In this document: piece by piece, positions 1 to 8,800 of the stretch
Numbering within the stretch: position 1 is the first letter of the stretch
Layout: each line of letters begins with the position of its first letter
NCBI GenBank assembly: GCA_910578345.1
Contig: CAJTRA010000008.1
Span: forward strand, 73,766 to 137,765
Direction of reading: 5' to 3'
DNA length: 64,000 bases
Source of the DNA: an uncultured Lachnospiraceae bacterium
GTDB taxonomy: Bacteria; Bacillota; Clostridia; Lachnospirales; Lachnospiraceae
Translations under genes and position numbers: made by a program
The notes under the pieces: model-generated
Databases searched by the model: none
The model's input: the letters and a program-made list of their open reading frames with translations, nothing else
What the model was told of the DNA's origin: nothing

Positions 1-40
1 TTATATTAGGATAGTGTTCTGTGAAAACAGGGTGTTGATA

Positions 41-77
41 GTGTGAAAAATCACACTGATATGCTGATTTTTCACAC
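41..77. repeat. Perfect 13-bp inverted repeat
   Basis: The arm GTGTGAAAAATCA (41-53) is followed after 11 bases by its exact reverse complement (65-77). It could be an operator for a dimeric repressor or an RNA hairpin. It lies about 180 bases upstream of the MATE gene and just before a 30-bp repeat. The sequence shows only the symmetry; the role is unknown. Confidence 0.6.
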
Positions 78-85
78 GGCTATTT

Positions 86-115
86 GTAAACGCTCCGGAA
101 TGGGGAATAACATGA
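86..115 (+). repeat. 30-bp repeat, copy 1 (second copy at 4035-4064)
   Basis: These 30 bases match 4035-4064 with one mismatch (A107 against T4056). Both copies contain ACGCTCCGGAATGGGGA and end in an ATG. In this copy the ATG at 112 opens only a 10-codon reading frame (stop 142-144) that runs into a terminator-like hairpin. In the other copy the ATG is the likely start of shikimate kinase. This may be a dispersed element carrying a ribosome binding site and start codon. Confidence 0.7.
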
Positions 116-117
116 GA

Positions 118-160
118 GGGACTGTATCATATCACGGCAAGTGACGCAGTCCCCTTTTTA
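118..160 (+). terminator. Rho-independent terminator-like hairpin
   Basis: GGGACTG (118-124) pairs with CAGTCCC (147-153) and is followed by C then TTTTTATATT. It would end transcripts entering from the left edge, or terminate a short leader that carries the 30-bp repeat and 10-codon frame. Confidence 0.55.
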
Positions 161-259
161 TATTGTCGTTTTTTAAAAAAGTATGGTTTCCATGCCCCTG
201 ATGGTGATACAATAGTCTAATATGGGGAACCGACAGCAGGATCCATGTGGAGGTAAATT

Positions 260-1624
260 ATGGAAGATACGAAGAAGATAGCTCTGTTTGAGGAGATGCC
301 GGTACATAAGGCAGTGATGACGCTGTCCATTCCAACGGTGCTCAGTTCTCTGGTGATGGTGATTTATAATCTTGCGGACACCTATTTTGTAGGGATGCTG
401 AACAATCCGGTACAGAATGCCGCCGTAACACTGGCGGCGCCGGTGCTGTTGGCATTTAATGCGGTGAACAATCTGTTCGGCGTGGGCACTTCCAGTATGA
501 TGAGCCGTGCGCTGGGCGGCAAAAATTATGAGCTGGTGCGGCGAAGTTCTGCTTTTGGATTTTACTGTACGCTGATGGCCGGGGTATTGTTTTCGCTGTT
601 TTATACAGTCTTTCAGAATTCGCTGCTGCGTGTGCTGGGGGCGGACGCGGAAACGATGGCAGCCACAGCGCAGTATTTGAAATGGACGGTATCGTTTGGG
701 GCGGTTCCCGCGATCTTAAATGTAGTCATGGCTTATATGGTACGGTCGGAGGGAGCCTCCCTTCACGCCAGCATCGGGACCATGAGCGGATGCCTGCTGA
801 ATATTATTCTGGATCCTTTTTTTGTTCTGCCGATGGGATTGAACATGGGTGCGGCCGGCGCCGGTCTGGCTACCATGCTTTCTAACTGCGCAGCCTGCTG
901 CTATTTCTTCTTTTTATTGTGGAAGAAAAGAGGAGATACCTATGTGTGCATCAAGCCATCGATGTTTCGGTTTGACAAGAAAGTGGTGGCAGGTGTGTGC
1001 GGGGTGGGCATTCCGGCGGCCATACAGAATCTGTTGAATGTGACGGGGATGACGGTCTTAAATAATTTTACGGCATCTTACGGTTCCGATGCGGTGGCGG
1101 CGATGGGGATCGTGCAGAAGGTCAATATGGTGCCGATGCAGATCGCTTTTGGGATGTCTCAGGGGATCATGCCTCTGATCAGCTACAATTATGCCAGCGG
1201 GAATGTGAAGCGCATGAAGAAGACGCTGCTTTTTACGGCGCGGATCGCGGTCACGTTCCTGGCTGTGGTGGCGGCAGGATATTATCTGGGCGCCGGACAG
1301 ATCACAGCGCTGTTTATGCACAATGAGGCGATCATCGCATACGGGGAGCGGTTCTTACGGGGATTCTGTCTTGAACTGCCGTTTATGTGCATGGACTTTA
1401 TTGCGGTGGGTGTATTCCAGTCCTGCGGCATGGGGGAGAAGTCGTTAATCTTTGCGCTGCTTCGGAAGATTGTGCTGGAGATTCCGGCATTGTATGTACT
1501 GAACGGTCTGTTTCCGCTGTATGGACTGCCTTATGCGCAGCCGGTTACGGAGTGGATCCTGTGTGTGGCGGCAGTGGCGGTGCTTGTGCGGCTATTTAAG
1601 AAGATGGAAGAGAAAGCGTCGTAG
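260..1624 (+). CDS. MATE family multidrug/Na+ antiporter
   Basis: A 454-residue polytopic membrane protein with two related halves, as in MATE exporters (multi antimicrobial extrusion), which export cationic drugs or metabolites in exchange for Na+ or H+. The N-terminus (LSIPTVLSSLVMVIYNLADT) is typical of the DinF/NorM-like MATE group, and the length matches the usual 440-460 residues with about 12 membrane helices. GGAGG at 248-252 sits 7 bases before the ATG. The gene stands alone, with an inverted repeat and a terminator-like hairpin upstream. The substrate cannot be predicted. Family call is firm by eye. Confidence 0.9.
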   Translation: MEDTKKIALFEEMPVHKAVMTLSIPTVLSSLVMVIYNLADTYFVGMLNNPVQNAAVTLAAPVLLAFNAVNNLFGVGTSSMMSRALGGKNYELVRRSSAFGFYCTLMAGVLFSLFYTVFQNSLLRVLGADAETMAATAQYLKWTVSFGAVPAILNVVMAYMVRSEGASLHASIGTMSGCLLNIILDPFFVLPMGLNMGAAGAGLATMLSNCAACCYFFFLLWKKRGDTYVCIKPSMFRFDKKVVAGVCGVGIPAAIQNLLNVTGMTVLNNFTASYGSDAVAAMGIVQKVNMVPMQIAFGMSQGIMPLISYNYASGNVKRMKKTLLFTARIAVTFLAVVAAGYYLGAGQITALFMHNEAIIAYGERFLRGFCLELPFMCMDFIAVGVFQSCGMGEKSLIFALLRKIVLEIPALYVLNGLFPLYGLPYAQPVTEWILCVAAVAVLVRLFKKMEEKAS

Positions 1625-1754
1625 CCTTAGCATGGGAGCGTGCAAATCTGGTATGGAGGGAGAAATCACATAATAATGTGGAATAGGGTTTCTCAGACGG
1701 ACAAATTGGGTTATACTGTGAAGGAACCTGAAAGAAAGGCATGGGTATTGATAG

Positions 1755-2096
1755 ATGGCAGACGGTAAGGTGATCCTAAAAGACGCCGGGGATGGGAAAC
1801 GTTCATCTGACGGCAGTGATAGCAGCAGTCCTGACATTGTCCGGATGGATGTGGAGGAAATGAAAGTGTTGGTATCTGGCGTGCTCCGACACGAAGGTAA
1901 GACTTTTGTGCGGGTATCCTTTCTGCGGGGAAAAGATTGGGCAGAGGGAATTGTGCCGGACGGTGTGATCGAGAAAGCGGAAGGTTTCTCGCAGGAGGAG
2001 ATCGGGAAGTTGCAGGAATACCTTGCAGGAGAGAAAGAGATGATCATCCGGCAGGCGAAAGGGATCAATCCAATTAGGAATCTGTTTCAGATCTGA
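1755..2096 (+). CDS. Hypothetical protein, 113 residues
   Basis: A small acidic protein of unrecognised family. The first 30 residues are rich in Ser, Asp and Gly and probably disordered; residues 31-105 look folded, with alternating beta-like segments (MKVLVSGVLRHEGKTFVRVS) and a Glu/Lys-rich helix. No signal peptide or membrane segment is visible. GAAAGG lies 15 bases before the ATG, so the ribosome binding site is weak. A 158-residue frame on the opposite strand overlaps it, but its Ser/Pro/Arg-rich composition looks like a shadow. No function is proposed. Confidence 0.6.
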   Translation: MADGKVILKDAGDGKRSSDGSDSSSPDIVRMDVEEMKVLVSGVLRHEGKTFVRVSFLRGKDWAEGIVPDGVIEKAEGFSQEEIGKLQEYLAGEKEMIIRQAKGINPIRNLFQI

Positions 2097-2178
2097 TATT
2101 CCGTTTCAGTGGAATCATGAGGTTAGGAGATATGTACAGTAAAATACAAAAGATCAGAGAAAGGAAGGGAAAACAAGA

Positions 2179-3210
2179 ATGAAAGTATTATTTATCGGAG
2201 GAACCGGCACGATCAGCACGGCGATCTCCCAAAAGCTTCTGGACGAGGGGCATGAACTGTGGCTGATCAACCGGGGGACGCGCAACGATGTGCTGCCTCC
2301 TGGCGCGCACATCATCACAGCGGACATTAATGACGAGGAGACGGTGGCACACAAACTGGAGGGACTTTCGTTTGATGTGGTGGCGGATTTTATCGCCTTT
2401 GTGCCGGAACAGTTAGAACGGGATCGCAGATTGTTTCAGGGAAAAACGAGACAGTTTATCTTTATCAGCTCGGCCTCCGCATATCAGAAACCGCTGTCGG
2501 ATCATCGGATTGATGAGGGAACGACGCTTGCCAACCCTTACTGGCAGTATTCCAGGAATAAGATCGCGTGCGAGGAACTGCTGATGAAATGGTATCGGGA
2601 GGATGGTTTCCCGGTTACCATTGTGCGGCCCAGCCACACTTACAGTGAACGTTCTGTGCCTGTGGGCGTTCATGGACCCGGCGGCAGTTATCAGGTGATC
2701 AGACGGATGATGGAAGGAAAGCGGGTGATCATTCATGGAGACGGTACTTCTTTGTGGACGCTGACTTTCCATACCGATTTTGCCAAAGGCTTTATCGGTC
2801 TGATGGGCAATCTTCATGCGATCGGAGAAGCGGTGCAGATCACTGGTGATGAGACGCTGACGTGGAATCAGATTCATGAGGCGATTGCAAAAGAGCTGGG
2901 AGTTGAGTTAAAACCCTGTTATGTTTCCAGTGAGTTTATTGCTTCTGGCAGTCCGGCAGAATGGGATCTTCGCGGTGCGCTGCTGGGGGATAAGGCAAAC
3001 AGCGTTGTCTTCGACAATACGAAACTGAAACGACTGGTGCCGGACTTCGTGGCGACGGTCCGGTTTGACCAGGGCGTAAAGAAAGCTTTGGAGTATATCA
3101 AGACACATCCGGAATGTCAGAAGGAAGATTTGGCATTCGACCAGTGGTGTGACAGAGTTGTGGCGGCACAGGAAGAGGCGCTGCGGCGTATCAACGCGTC
3201 GGACTGCTAG
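2179..3210 (+). CDS. NAD-dependent epimerase/dehydratase (extended SDR)
   Basis: A 343-residue extended short-chain dehydrogenase/reductase. The N-terminal Rossmann motif is GGTGTIS (residues 7-13) and the catalytic pair is Y124-S-R-N-K128. Related proteins act on nucleotide sugars or isoflavone-like substrates; C-terminal residues 220-343 form the substrate-binding part and do not reveal the substrate. It is cytosolic and probably uses NAD(P). A purine-rich stretch (GAAAGGAAGG) precedes the ATG. The downstream gene begins 75 bases later and could be co-transcribed. Confidence 0.85.
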   Translation: MKVLFIGGTGTISTAISQKLLDEGHELWLINRGTRNDVLPPGAHIITADINDEETVAHKLEGLSFDVVADFIAFVPEQLERDRRLFQGKTRQFIFISSASAYQKPLSDHRIDEGTTLANPYWQYSRNKIACEELLMKWYREDGFPVTIVRPSHTYSERSVPVGVHGPGGSYQVIRRMMEGKRVIIHGDGTSLWTLTFHTDFAKGFIGLMGNLHAIGEAVQITGDETLTWNQIHEAIAKELGVELKPCYVSSEFIASGSPAEWDLRGALLGDKANSVVFDNTKLKRLVPDFVATVRFDQGVKKALEYIKTHPECQKEDLAFDQWCDRVVAAQEEALRRINASDC

Positions 3211-3284
3211 AGCCTGTCTGCTGGCTGATGGAGGGAACGGCAGCAGGTAATCAGGAGAAATGACCGGAAAGAAGGTGTGAGGCG

Positions 3285-3515
3285 GTGCGTGAGATGGAGT
3301 TTAAGATGGAACGCCCCGGATTGTTAAAGGAAGGGGACAAGATCACGGTGACAGAAGGTGTTCTTCCGAGCAATTATTACTATACAATCGATCCTTCGCT
3401 TGCGATGTCGGGAAATTTTCCTTTCAGAGAGCGTATGCTGGAGCGGGAAGGCGTTGTGATAGAGGTGATCGAAAATGCCAGAGGGTTTTATGTGAGAGCA
3501 AGATTCGGTGAGTAA
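3285..3515 (+). CDS. Small hypothetical protein, 76 residues
   Basis: A short protein of unrecognised family. GTG at 3285 is the preferred start because AAGGTG (3272-3277) is 7 bases upstream; ATG at 3294 is an alternative that removes three residues. The sequence has a beta-rich look, with EGDKITVTEGVLP in the middle and VIEVIENARGFYVRARF at the end, suggesting a small SH3-like barrel, but this is only inference. It lies between the epimerase and ridA genes on the same strand. Confidence 0.6.
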   Translation: MREMEFKMERPGLLKEGDKITVTEGVLPSNYYYTIDPSLAMSGNFPFRERMLEREGVVIEVIENARGFYVRARFGE

Positions 3516-3577
3516 TCATGGCAGTTAGATACAATTGAAAAAGGATGTATGATAAAAAAGAAAGGCAGGTATATATT

Positions 3578-3955
3578 ATGTTAACTAAAATAACGACAGA
3601 TAAGGCGCCAGCGGCAATCGGGCCGTATTCTCAGGGCATTGTGGCAGGAGATTTTCTGTTTGCGTCGGGGCAGATTCCGATCGATCCGGCGACTGGTGAG
3701 ATCTTAGGCAGCGATATTACGCAGCAGGCGAAACAGGTTATGAAGAATGTGGGAGAGATCCTGGCAGAAGCAGGAACGACGTATGCAAAGGTGGTCAAAA
3801 CCACATGCTTTTTGGCCGATATGGCGGACTTTGCAGCTTTCAATGCGGTGTATGAGAAATATTTTTGCGAGAAGCCAGCCAGAAGCTGTGTAGCGGTGAA
3901 ACAGCTTCCTAAGAGTGTACTGTGTGAAGTGGAAGTGATAGCTTATCTGAAATAA
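3578..3955 (+). CDS. ridA: RidA family enamine/imine deaminase
   Basis: A 125-residue RidA (YjgF/YER057c/UK114) protein. These trimeric cytosolic enzymes hydrolyse reactive 2-aminoacrylate and related enamines made by PLP enzymes. Diagnostic segments are APAAIGPYSQG near the N-terminus and PARSCVAVKQLP near the C-terminus, which carries the conserved active-site Arg. ATG 3578 is chosen over the in-frame ATG at 3545 because AAAGGCAGG lies just upstream and the family starts at this point. Length is typical (about 126 residues). Confidence 0.95.
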   Translation: MLTKITTDKAPAAIGPYSQGIVAGDFLFASGQIPIDPATGEILGSDITQQAKQVMKNVGEILAEAGTTYAKVVKTTCFLADMADFAAFNAVYEKYFCEKPARSCVAVKQLPKSVLCEVEVIAYLK

Positions 3956-3973
3956 TAGGCTGAAAATTGCGCT

Positions 3974-4045
3974 GGAGCGTCACAAATAAGCCTTGATGGC
4001 AGACGCAAATTGGAGATTTGCGTCGTCCCGTTGCGTAAACGCTCC
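3974..4045 (+). promoter_or_regulatory. Nested hairpin leader upstream of aroK
   Basis: GGAGCGT (3974-3980) can pair with ACGCTCC (4039-4045), enclosing a perfect 9-bp hairpin (GACGCAAAT 4002-4010 with ATTTGCGTC 4016-4024). The structure ends inside the 30-bp repeat and just before the shikimate kinase start, so it could control translation. It is seen by base pairing only; no known riboswitch class was recognised. Confidence 0.45.
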
Positions 4046-4064
4046 GGAATGGGGATTAACATGA
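4035..4064 (+). repeat. 30-bp repeat, copy 2 (first copy at 86-115)
   Basis: Matches 86-115 in 29 of 30 positions. Here the repeat ends in the ATG (4061) taken as the shikimate kinase start, and its GGAATGGGG segment may act as the ribosome binding site. Its first half is the 3' arm of the leader structure at 3974-4045. Confidence 0.7.
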
Positions 4065-4570
4065 ATCAAAAAAATATTGTTCTGATTGGCATGCCCGGTG
4101 CAGGCAAGAGCACAGTTGGCGTCGTGCTGGCCAAAAAACTTGGCTATGCGTTTCTGGACTCCGATCTGGTCATTCAGAGCAGGGAAGGAAAGCTGCTGCA
4201 TGAGATCATTGAAGCACAGGGCGTGGAGAAGTTCTGGGAGATTGAGGAGGAAGCAAATCTTGCCATAGAAGGAAACCGAACTGTGATCGCAACCGGCGGG
4301 AGTGTTATCTACGGCCCAAGGGCCATGGATCATCTGGGAGAAAATGGGGTGATCGTATATCTGAAACTTTCCTGCGCGGAGATCGCACACAGGCTGGGAG
4401 ATCTGAACGAACGGGGCGTGACGCTGCGTGAGGGTCAGAACTTGCAGATGCTTTATGAGGAACGCATTCCTTTCTATGAAAAATATGCCAATCTCGTGAT
4501 AGAGTGCGAAAATAGATCTATCCGTGAGATCGTGGAAGAAATTGCCCGTATTTGTGTCAGGACGACATAA
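4061..4570 (+). CDS. aroK: Shikimate kinase
   Basis: A 169-residue shikimate kinase, which phosphorylates shikimate with ATP in the pathway to chorismate and aromatic amino acids. It has a Walker A motif GMPGAGKST (residues 9-17), the shikimate-binding segment FLDSD (residues 30-34), ATGGSVI, and the lid Arg in ERIPFYEKYA. ATG 4061 fits the family N-terminus (NIVLIGMPGAGKST); an upstream ATG at 4010 would add a non-conserved extension. Other aro genes are not in the window, so it is an isolated pathway gene. Confidence 0.93.
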   Translation: MNQKNIVLIGMPGAGKSTVGVVLAKKLGYAFLDSDLVIQSREGKLLHEIIEAQGVEKFWEIEEEANLAIEGNRTVIATGGSVIYGPRAMDHLGENGVIVYLKLSCAEIAHRLGDLNERGVTLREGQNLQMLYEERIPFYEKYANLVIECENRSIREIVEEIARICVRTT

Positions 4571-4660
4571 GAATGCAGGTAAAATGAAGTATAGTTTACC
4601 CTGAATTTGCAGAAAATAAAGAGAACAGATCATAATGGATCAGAAAGGTGTGATATCGGT

Positions 4661-5020
4661 ATGATGGATTATTTAAATGCATTCTGGGTAGGCGGTCTGA
4701 TCTGTGCACTGGCACAGATTCTGTTAGAAAAGACGAAGATGCTTCCGGGGCGTGTGATGGTGCTTCTTGTGTGCCTCGGCGCAGTGATCAGTTTTTTCGG
4801 ATGGTATGAACCTTTTATGAAATATGCCGGCGCCGGCGCCAGCGTGCCGCTGTTAGGTTATGGCAATATCCTGATGAAGGGGGTAAAAGAGGCGGTTTCT
4901 GAGAAAGGTTTTATCGGGCTTTTTCAGGGGGGATTTAAGACTGGAGCAGTAGGTTGCTGCGCGGCGTTGGTGTTCGGGTATTTGGCAAGTCTGGTCTTTA
5001 GGCCGAAGATGAAAGGGTAA
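4661..5020 (+). CDS. spoVAE: Stage V sporulation protein AE
   Basis: A 119-residue membrane protein of the SpoVA family, matching SpoVAE (SpoVAEb): DYLNAFWVGGLICALAQILL, then a Gly/Ala-rich GAGASVPLLGYG and a closing hydrophobic segment before FRPKMKG. SpoVA proteins form the inner spore membrane channel for dipicolinic acid. AAAGGTG at 4644-4650 supports ATG 4661 (4664 is equally possible). The usual partners spoVAC and spoVAD are not next to it, so this is either a lone copy or the operon has been split. It indicates a spore-forming host. Confidence 0.9.
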   Translation: MMDYLNAFWVGGLICALAQILLEKTKMLPGRVMVLLVCLGAVISFFGWYEPFMKYAGAGASVPLLGYGNILMKGVKEAVSEKGFIGLFQGGFKTGAVGCCAALVFGYLASLVFRPKMKG

Positions 5021-5070
5021 GCGCCTGTGGTCATAAGCAGACAGATATAAGGGATCTGAGTAGTAAACAG

Positions 5071-5116
5071 AAAAGCCGGGAAGCCGCATAGCAAGACAGC
5101 GGATTTTCCGGCTTTT
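5071..5116. terminator. Bidirectional terminator after spoVAE
   Basis: AAAAGCCGG (5071-5079) pairs with CCGGCTTTT (5108-5116), giving A-rich and T-rich flanks on both strands. It lies 50 bases after the spoVAE stop. Confidence 0.75.
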
Positions 5117-5163
5117 GAAGAACTGGTAAAGAGTAAGTAAAACATAGAAAATTGGAGAGCAAT

Positions 5164-5442
5164 ATGTCAGAATTAACATCAATGCTGAATATTGGGAAAG
5201 AAATGGAGAAAAAGTTAATATCTGTTGGTATTGAATCGTCGGAACAACTGATGGCGATAGGTGCAAAAGACGCATTTCTTAAGCTAAAGCAGAAATATCC
5301 GAATGTTTGTCTGGTACATTTATATACATTGGAGGGGGCAATTCGTGATACAGAATTTAACAGACTTTCAGAAGCTGCGAAAAAGGAATTAAAGGAATTT
5401 AGCGATTTTCTAAAAAACAGTAAGGCTGATTCCTGCTTGTAA
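5164..5442 (+). CDS. TfoX C-terminal domain protein
   Basis: A 92-residue protein resembling the C-terminal domain of TfoX/Sxy: LNIGKEMEKKLISVGIESSEQL followed by a short helix bundle (GAKDAFLKLKQKYPNVCLVHLYTLEGAI). In proteobacteria TfoX activates competence genes; stand-alone C-terminal domains in Firmicutes have no assigned role. The domain is helix-hairpin-helix-like and may bind DNA or protein. GGAG (5154-5157) precedes ATG 5164. A terminator lies upstream, so it has its own transcript. Confidence 0.8.
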   Translation: MSELTSMLNIGKEMEKKLISVGIESSEQLMAIGAKDAFLKLKQKYPNVCLVHLYTLEGAIRDTEFNRLSEAAKKELKEFSDFLKNSKADSCL

Positions 5443-5520
5443 GAGAAATGATATTTTTTAGCGATGATTTGAACATGGTGCCAGCGCCATGTAAGGTAAT
5501 GCAGTTAGGGGAAAGGCAGT

Positions 5521-5562
5521 AATGTGGCAGTTCGTAAGATCAGGCGGATTGCCACATTTTTA
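5521..5562 (+). terminator. Rho-independent terminator
   Basis: AATGTGGCA (5521-5529) pairs with TGCCACATT (5550-5558) and is followed by TTTTA. It probably ends the transcript of the TfoX-domain gene. Confidence 0.75.
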
Positions 5563-5628
5563 TGGAGAAACAGGCGGTTATGTGGTAATATGCAATTCGT
5601 AAGTTGAAAGTTTTTTGGGAGGAAAGGT

Positions 5629-5673
5629 ATGGAGTATTTAGCAGCAACAGTGGAAATGGTTGATACAATGTAA
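5629..5673 (+). pseudogene. 14-codon frame with strong RBS, likely decayed gene
   Basis: GGGAGGAAAGGT directly precedes an ATG that encodes MEYLAATVEMVDTM before TAA. Reading on in the same frame gives AKRYGNLQYLKSQIEI before the next stop, which looks protein-like. The simplest reading is a short gene remnant broken by a nonsense codon; a leader peptide for purL is possible but less likely because purL has its own ribosome binding site 210 bases further on. Confidence 0.35.
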
Positions 5674-5897
5674 GCAAAACGTTACGGTAATCTGCAGTAT
5701 CTGAAATCGCAGATTGAAATATGACGGAATGTTTGGCATAATAGAAAAAGATGGAGTTATGTTAAGACGGCATAAAACACAGTTTAAGGATAACTAAGCC
5801 ATCTTTAAGTTAAAAGGAAACTGATAAAGGAACATGGATAACGGGCTATGCGATGGCAACAGACACACAAGAACGCAAAGATAAAGGAGAAAGCAGC

Positions 5898-8800
5898 ATG
5901 GGAAACGTGAAGCGGGTTTATGTGGAGAAGAAGGAGTCTTTTGCGGTTAAGGCGAAGGAACTGAAGGAGGAGATCGGAAGCTATCTGGGGATCGGCGGGG
6001 TGCAGGATGTGCGCGTGTTTATCCGCTATGATGTGGAGAACCTTTCGGAAGAGGTATTTGAGAAGGCTTGCAGGACGGTTTTCTCGGAGCCGCCGGTGGA
6101 TATTCTGTATGAAGAGACGATCGAGATCCCGGATAACGGCAGGGTGTTCAGCGTGGAATATCTGCCGGGGCAGTTTGACCAGCGGGCGGACTCCGCGGTG
6201 CAGTGTGTGAAGTTCCTTAAGGAGGATGAAGAGCCGATTATCAAAACGGCGGTCACCTATCTGATCATGGGCGGAATTTCCGACGAAGAGTTTGAGAAGA
6301 TCAAGGCTTACTGCATCAATCCGGTGGATTCTAGGCAGACAGATATGGTGAAGCCTGATACGTTAGTGACGGATTATGAGGAGCCGGCGGATGTGCCGGT
6401 CCTTATGGGCTTTCAGGACATGGCGGAGGAAGCGCTGCAGGAGCTGTATGGTTCCCTGGGGCTTGCCATGACGTTCAAGGATTTTACCCATATTCAGAAT
6501 TATTTCCGGGGAGAAGAGCACCGGGATCCGACGATGACGGAGATCCGTGTGCTGGATACCTACTGGTCGGATCACTGCCGGCATACGACCTTTTCGACGG
6601 AGTTAAAAGAGGTTACTTTCGGGGAGGGATATTACGCGGAGCCGATCCGCAGGACATATGAGGACTATCTGGCTGTCAGACAGGAGATCTTCGGGGACAG
6701 GCAGGACAAGTTCGTCTGTCTGATGGATCTGGCGCTGATGGCCATGCGCAAGCTGAAGAGAGACGGGAAACTGGAAGACATGGAGCAGTCCGACGAGATC
6801 AATGCCTGCTCGGTGGTAGTGCCGGTTGAGATGGATTACGGTGAGGGACCGGTTACTGAGGAGTGGCTTGTCTTCTTCAAGAACGAGACCCACAACCATC
6901 CCACGGAGATCGAGCCTTTCGGCGGTGCGGCGACCTGTCTGGGCGGCGCGATCCGTGACCCGCTCTCCGGACGCGGCTATGTGTACCAGGCCATGCGTGT
7001 CACGGGTGCGGCGGATCCCACGGTGCCGGTGGCGGATACCCTGAAGGGCAAGCTGTCCCAGAAGAAACTGGTGCGCGGCGCGGCCAGCGGTTATTCCTCC
7101 TACGGCAATCAGATCGGCCTGGCAACGGGCCTGGTAAAGGAAATCTATCATCCTGACTATGTGGCGAAAAGAATGGAGATCGGAGCGGTCATGGGCGCGG
7201 CGCCGAGGAAGAACGTGATCCGTGAGACCTCCGATCCGGACGATGTGATCATTCTCTTAGGCGGCAGAACGGGACGGGACGGCTGCGGCGGTGCGACGGG
7301 TTCCTCCAAAGTACATACGGAAAGCTCTATCGAGACTTGCGGCGCCGAAGTGCAGAAGGGAAATGCGCCCACGGAGCGCAAGATCCAGAGACTGTTCCGC
7401 AGGGAGGAAGTGAGCAGGCTGATCAAGAAGTGCAATGACTTCGGCGCTGGCGGTGTGTCGGTTGCCATCGGGGAACTGGCGGACGGTCTGGTGGTGGACT
7501 TAGATAAGGTGCCGAAGAAATATGCGGGCTTAGACGGCACGGAACTTGCGATCTCCGAATCCCAGGAACGTATGGCCGTAGTCGTAGCGCCGAAGGATGT
7601 GGAGGCTTTCCTCGGCTATGCGGCACAGGAGAACTTAGAGGCGGTGGAAGTCGCCGTGGTGACGAAGGAGCCGAGACTGGTGCTTATGTGGCGCGGCAGA
7701 CAGATCGTGAATATCGCAAGGGCTTTCCTGGATACCAACGGGGCGCACCAGGAGACGGCCGTCTATGTGGACATGCCGGAAGAGAAGGAGAATTACCTGC
7801 GTAAGATCGCTGTCCCTGCGGTAGCGCAGGCTGTGGAAAAAGGCGATGTGAAGAAAGCATGGCTTACCTTGCTTGGCGACTTGAATGTCTGCTCCCAGAA
7901 GGGACTGGTGGAGATGTTCGACGCTTCCATCGGCGCAGGCAGCGTCTATATGCCTTACGGCGGCAAGTATCAGATGACGGAGACACAGGCGATGGTGGCC
8001 AAACTGCCAGTGCTAAAAGGAAAGACCGATACCGTGACGATGATGAGTTATGGTTTCGATCCCTATCTGTCCAGCTGGAGCCCGTACCACGGCGCGGTCT
8101 ATGCGGTGACGGAATCCATGGCGAAGATCGTGGCCAACGGCGGGGACTATAAGACGATCCGCTTTACGTTCCAGGAGTATTTCAGAAGGATGAGTGAAGA
8201 GCCTGGCCGCTGGAGCCAGCCTTTCGCGGCGCTTCTGGGCGCCTATGATGCGCAGATAGGATACGGACTGCCCTCCATCGGCGGCAAGGATTCCATGTCC
8301 GGCACATTCAACGATATTGATGTGCCGCCCACGCTTGTCTCCTTCGCGGTAGATATCAGCAGGCAGCAGAACATGGTGACGCCGGAACTGAAGAAGGCGG
8401 GGGATAAGCTGGTGCGCTTCCATATCCATAAGGATTCCTATGACCTGCCGGTCTATGAAGATGTGATGAAAGTATATGACACCATTCTTAAGCTGATGGC
8501 CGGGAAGAAGATCACGGCGGCCTACGCGCTGGATGCCAAAGGCGTGTCGGCGGCGCTCGGTAAGATGGCTTTCGGTAACCGGCTTGGCGTGACGGTGGAA
8601 AGCGGACTTCTCGCGGAAGCGCTTTTTGACAACGGACTTGGCGAGATCCTGGCGGAGATGCCGGCGGAGGCTGTGGAAGAGATGGCGGCGATGGCAGGAC
8701 AAGATTTCGGTCTGGATTACACGGTGATCGGAACTGTCACGAAGGAATCTGCATTTATCTGCGGGGACGTGCGGATCACCATGGACGAGGCGCTGCAGGC

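Larger units (their letters stand above)
5443..5897. other. Gene-poor interval before purL
   Basis: This 455-base stretch holds a small hairpin (ACATGG 5473-5478 with CCATGT 5486-5491), a terminator at 5521-5562, and a 14-codon frame behind a strong ribosome binding site at 5629-5673. The element GCAGTTCGTAAG near 5527 recurs in altered form as GCAATTCGTAAG near 5592. I found no purine riboswitch core upstream of purL. Confidence 0.5.

Noticed and set aside
1592..2068. 158-codon frame on the minus strand
   Set aside because: Ser/Pro/Arg-rich translation with no family pattern; it is the shadow of the rightward 113-residue gene and the MATE end.
5443..5897. Purine riboswitch upstream of purL
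   Set aside because: No conserved purine riboswitch core or loop-loop arrangement was seen; only a terminator and a remnant frame.
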